Source: Winogradskyella sp.
GTDB lineage: Bacteria; Bacteroidota; Bacteroidia; Flavobacteriales; Flavobacteriaceae
Reading direction: 5' to 3'
Length of the DNA stretch: 8,028 nucleotides
NCBI GenBank assembly: GCA_030149115.1
Contig: JASBSE010000612.1
Coordinates: 1-8,028 of the forward strand
In this document: in pieces, positions 5,873-8,028 of the stretch
Numbering within the stretch: the stretch's first letter is position 1
Layout of the letters: each line of letters opens with the position of its first letter
Made by a program: the position numbers and the translations under genes
The notes under the pieces: model-generated
The model's input: the letters and a program-made list of their open reading frames with translations, nothing else
Database searches by the model: none
Told to the model about the DNA's origin: nothing

Positions 5873-6783
5873 TGAAAAGAAGACAATTCATACAACAAAC
5901 AACAGCTGCAACAGCATTAGCTGGTTTAGGAGCATTAAATCTTCAATCATGTGTTTCAAACAGAAAACACATTACCATTCTGCACACTAACGATGTACAC
6001 AGCCATATAGATCCTTTTGGTCCTAACGATAAAAGAAACGCCAACAAAGGTGGTGTTGCAAGACGTGCTACTTTGGTTAAAAATATCAGAAAGGAAAATC
6101 CCAACACATTATTGTTAGATGCTGGTGATATTTTTCAAGGTACACCGTACTTTAATTATTATGGAGGAGAACTAGAGTTTAAGCTTATGAGCATGCTTAA
6201 TTATGATTTAGCAACTATTGGCAATCATGATTTTGATAACGGAATAGATGGACTTTATGCACAATTACCACATGCAAAGTTTGAGTTTGTTTCAGCAAAC
6301 TACGACTTTTCTAATACCGTAATGGATACACATGTAAAACCTTATAAGGTTCTTGTAAAAGATGGTGTAAAAATTGGCGTATTTGGACTAGGTATTCAAC
6401 TTGATGGGTTAGTTGATAAAAAAATGTACAAAGAAACTGTTTATCAAGATCCTATTGAAGTTGCACAGGACATGTCTCGAATTCTTAAAGAAGAAGAATC
6501 TTGCGACTTGGTGATTTGCTTGTCTCATATTGGTTATCACTATAAAAACAGTCCAGACCGAGTTTGTGATCTAAATCTTGCAAAAGCTACTAAGAACATC
6601 GATTTAATTATCGGTGGACACACACACACATTTTTACCTAAACCAACCGTAGCACAAAACAGCGAAGGCAAAAATGTGCTTGTTAATCAAGTTGGTGCTT
6701 ACGGATTGTACTTAGGCAGAATAGATTTTTATTTTGAACCAGGAAAACCTCTTTATTCTGATAGCACGACTATAATTGTTTAA
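5872..6783 (+). CDS. 5'-nucleotidase/UshA-type metallophosphatase, Tat-exported lipoprotein (catalytic half)
   Basis: This 303-residue protein is the catalytic metallophosphatase half of a UshA-like 5'-nucleotidase without the C-terminal domain, which is encoded just upstream. All metal and catalytic motifs of the calcineurin-like fold are visible: LHTNDVHSH (38-45; Asp41, His43), LLDAGDIFQGTPYF (81-94; Asp86), TIGNHDFDNG (115-124; Asn118, His119), CLSHIGYHY (216-224; His219) and IIGGHTHTFL (246-255; His250, His252). It should hydrolyse nucleoside 5'-phosphates or related esters outside the cytoplasm. The N-terminus KRRQFIQQTTAATALAGLGAL is a twin-arginine signal (Arg3-Arg4), followed by a possible lipobox LQSC (Cys27). 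Tat export fits metal loading before transport. The one-base TAATG overlap implies coupled translation and similar amounts of both halves. Specificity cannot be read from the sequence. Confidence 0.93.
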   Translation: MKRRQFIQQTTAATALAGLGALNLQSCVSNRKHITILHTNDVHSHIDPFGPNDKRNANKGGVARRATLVKNIRKENPNTLLLDAGDIFQGTPYFNYYGGELEFKLMSMLNYDLATIGNHDFDNGIDGLYAQLPHAKFEFVSANYDFSNTVMDTHVKPYKVLVKDGVKIGVFGLGIQLDGLVDKKMYKETVYQDPIEVAQDMSRILKEEESCDLVICLSHIGYHYKNSPDRVCDLNLAKATKNIDLIIGGHTHTFLPKPTVAQNSEGKNVLVNQVGAYGLYLGRIDFYFEPGKPLYSDSTTIIV

Positions 6784-6840
6784 CGCATAGTGTAAGTTTC
6801 TAAAAATGAAACGTCTAAGATTTCAACTAAACCAAAGTCT

Positions 6841-7233
6841 ATGAAATCTTATAAAATTATTTTTGTACTAAGAATTGCTGTTGCTGTTATATTAATTCAA
6901 ACACTTCGATTTAAGTTTACAGCACATCCAGATAGTGTTTATATTTTTGAAACCGTCGGGCTAGAACCTTACGGAAGAATAGGTATTGGTATATTAGAGT
7001 TAATTGCTGGTATTCTTTTATTAATACCCAAAACCATTTGGGCAGGAGCACTTTTAACCTTAGGTCTTATTGGTGGTGCAATACTAATGCATTTAACACA
7101 ATTGGGAATTGAAGTAAAAGGAGATGAGGGTGTTTTGTTCTATACAGCGATTACAACTTTTATATTAAGTTTTGTAATCCTATATTTCTATAGAAAAGAC
7201 ATACCAATCATTGGTAAAAAACTAAGCGTCTAA
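6841..7233 (+). CDS. DoxX family small membrane protein
   Basis: This 130-residue protein has four predicted membrane helices (about 5-21, 46-63, 65-85 and 98-117) and a short basic C-terminus, the layout of DoxX/DoxD-like proteins. Supporting signs are the FKFTAHPDSVYIFETVGLE stretch after helix 1 and GRIGIGILELIAGILLLIP (45-63), the glutamate-containing second helix typical of the family. DoxX members are inner-membrane proteins, some tied to quinone or thiol redox chemistry, but most have no known role and none can be assigned here. It lies 57 bases after the metallophosphatase on the same strand, so it may be a separate unit or read through. No clear promoter is seen in that gap. Its last 12 bases overlap the 3' end of the convergent gene. 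Confidence 0.82.
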   Translation: MKSYKIIFVLRIAVAVILIQTLRFKFTAHPDSVYIFETVGLEPYGRIGIGILELIAGILLLIPKTIWAGALLTLGLIGGAILMHLTQLGIEVKGDEGVLFYTAITTFILSFVILYFYRKDIPIIGKKLSV

Positions 7234-7965
7234 TTGCTCATCCATATCCAAATATGTAGGCTGTGGACCTGTGTGGCTCATCTGTGATTGAATGTAAAAG
7301 AAAACAAAAGCCACAACTAAGAAAAATGAATAAATAAATCCTAAATTTTTATCTTCTAAAATATAATAATAAGCCAATTGTATTATTTCTGAAAAAACTA
7401 TACAAATAGAACCCAATAGAAACAACATTGATTTATTATCATTTCTATACATATAGTCAAGTAGAGCAATAGAAAGTAATGTCATTATAATCCCGTTATA
7501 AACAAACTCTAAGATATACTCATATGTGGAAAGTGAATCTTCAGTAGCATCTGTTACTATAATTACACAAAATACATCTAACACTACAAGAATTACAACA
7601 GGAATTGACAACTCCCTAAAGACTTTACCAAAATTAATTAAAGACAAAACTTTGATAATCAAAAACAGATATGCCACAATAAAAAGAATATTAGCACCAT
7701 AATAGTGGATATCTAATTGATCCTGTTCTAACAATGGCATAAACCAACCGGTATAACTCAAAATATGACCGACTGTAAAAATAACAAGAAACCAAAAGAA
7801 AAGCCTAGACTTCTCTGCTGTCCATCCACAATATAAAATTGTCAACAACACAAGCATTAAAGCACTTACAGCGGCACCTTCAACTTCATAAGCTAAACCT
7901 TGAAGTATTATGAAAATACCACCTAAAAGCAATAGCAATACTTTTAAGATTTTATTCGCTAACAT
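7222..7965 (-). CDS. Uncharacterised eight-helix membrane protein
   Basis: I do not recognise a named family. The 247-residue product is very hydrophobic with about eight predicted membrane helices (near residues 7-24, 32-48, 55-72, 88-108, 119-138, 153-171, 177-199 and 206-226). The C-terminal tail is short, polar and acidic, ending in DMDEQLDA. The even helix count suggests both ends lie on the same side, probably the cytoplasm. Notable polar or charged spots in or near helices include GHILSYTGWF (66-75), DIHYYGANILF (85-95) and FSEIIQLAYYY (191-201), which could line a pocket. The layout is reminiscent of YhhN-like (lysoplasmalogenase) proteins, but I see no motif that proves it. The ATG start fits directly into helix 1. 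It is convergent with the DoxX gene and overlaps it by 12 bases. Confidence 0.72.
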   Translation of the reverse strand: MLANKILKVLLLLLGGIFIILQGLAYEVEGAAVSALMLVLLTILYCGWTAEKSRLFFWFLVIFTVGHILSYTGWFMPLLEQDQLDIHYYGANILFIVAYLFLIIKVLSLINFGKVFRELSIPVVILVVLDVFCVIIVTDATEDSLSTYEYILEFVYNGIIMTLLSIALLDYMYRNDNKSMLFLLGSICIVFSEIIQLAYYYILEDKNLGFIYSFFLVVAFVFFYIQSQMSHTGPQPTYLDMDEQLDA

Positions 7966-7989
7966 TAATTAATCCCTTATTAATTGAGG

Positions 7990-7997
7990 CGAATATA
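7990..7997 (-). promoter_or_regulatory. Weak -7-like box before the eight-helix protein gene
   Basis: The minus strand reads TATATTCG, one mismatch from TAnnTTTG, 24 bases before the start codon. No well-spaced -33 TTG is present in the remaining bases of the window. The rest of 7966-8028 is AT-rich with no other structure I can support. Confidence 0.2.
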
Positions 7998-8028
7998 TAA
8001 AAAAATTACAATTAAACGATAAAAAAAT

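Noticed and set aside
6615..6630. CACACACA run as a simple repeat
   Set aside because: It encodes the GGHTHT metal-binding motif of the phosphatase, so protein function explains it.
6796..6812. Inverted repeat GTTTC-TAAAAAT-GAAAC after the metallophosphatase gene as a terminator
   Set aside because: The stem is only 5 bases, AT-rich, and is not followed by a T-run.

Overview
The window looks like chromosomal housekeeping DNA from a marine-type member of the Flavobacteriaceae (Bacteroidota). The evidence is low GC, AT-rich spacers, no clear Shine-Dalgarno sites, promoter boxes of the TAnnTTTG type, and a gene set typical of that family (PorD/DUF4835, DUF6913, a Bacteroidota-type RNA polymerase omega, lipoprotein BamD). 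The genus cannot be fixed from the sequence alone. I see no mobile element, CRISPR array, RNA gene or sign of recent transfer.

Left part (1-5044, all minus strand). Read in transcription order from right to left, the genes are DUF6913, dapA, bamD, rpoZ (omega), coaBC, porD and the first 73 codons of recN, which runs off the left edge. DUF6913 and dapA share one base (TAATG). A good promoter box lies just before bamD, so bamD-rpoZ-coaBC-porD probably starts its own transcript. recN has its own box. The cluster combines lysine and cell-wall precursor synthesis (DapA), outer-membrane protein assembly (BamD), type IX secretion (PorD), transcription (omega), coenzyme A synthesis (CoaBC) and DNA repair (RecN).

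Middle (5045-6783, plus strand). A 69-base divergent spacer carries a perfect 7-base inverted repeat. It is followed by a UshA-like 5'-nucleotidase split into two genes in reversed domain order. The C-terminal nucleotide-binding domain comes first as a Sec-type lipoprotein. The metallophosphatase domain follows as a Tat-type lipoprotein, and the two genes overlap by one base. They probably work together in the cell envelope on extracytoplasmic nucleotides.

Right part (6784-8028). A small four-helix DoxX-family membrane protein (plus) converges on an unrecognised eight-helix membrane protein (minus), with 12 bases of overlap. No wholly new system is evident. The most interesting items are the split and reversed nucleotidase with an altered pocket residue, the palindrome in its promoter region, the bamD start/promoter conflict, and residue substitutions in CoaBC and DapA.
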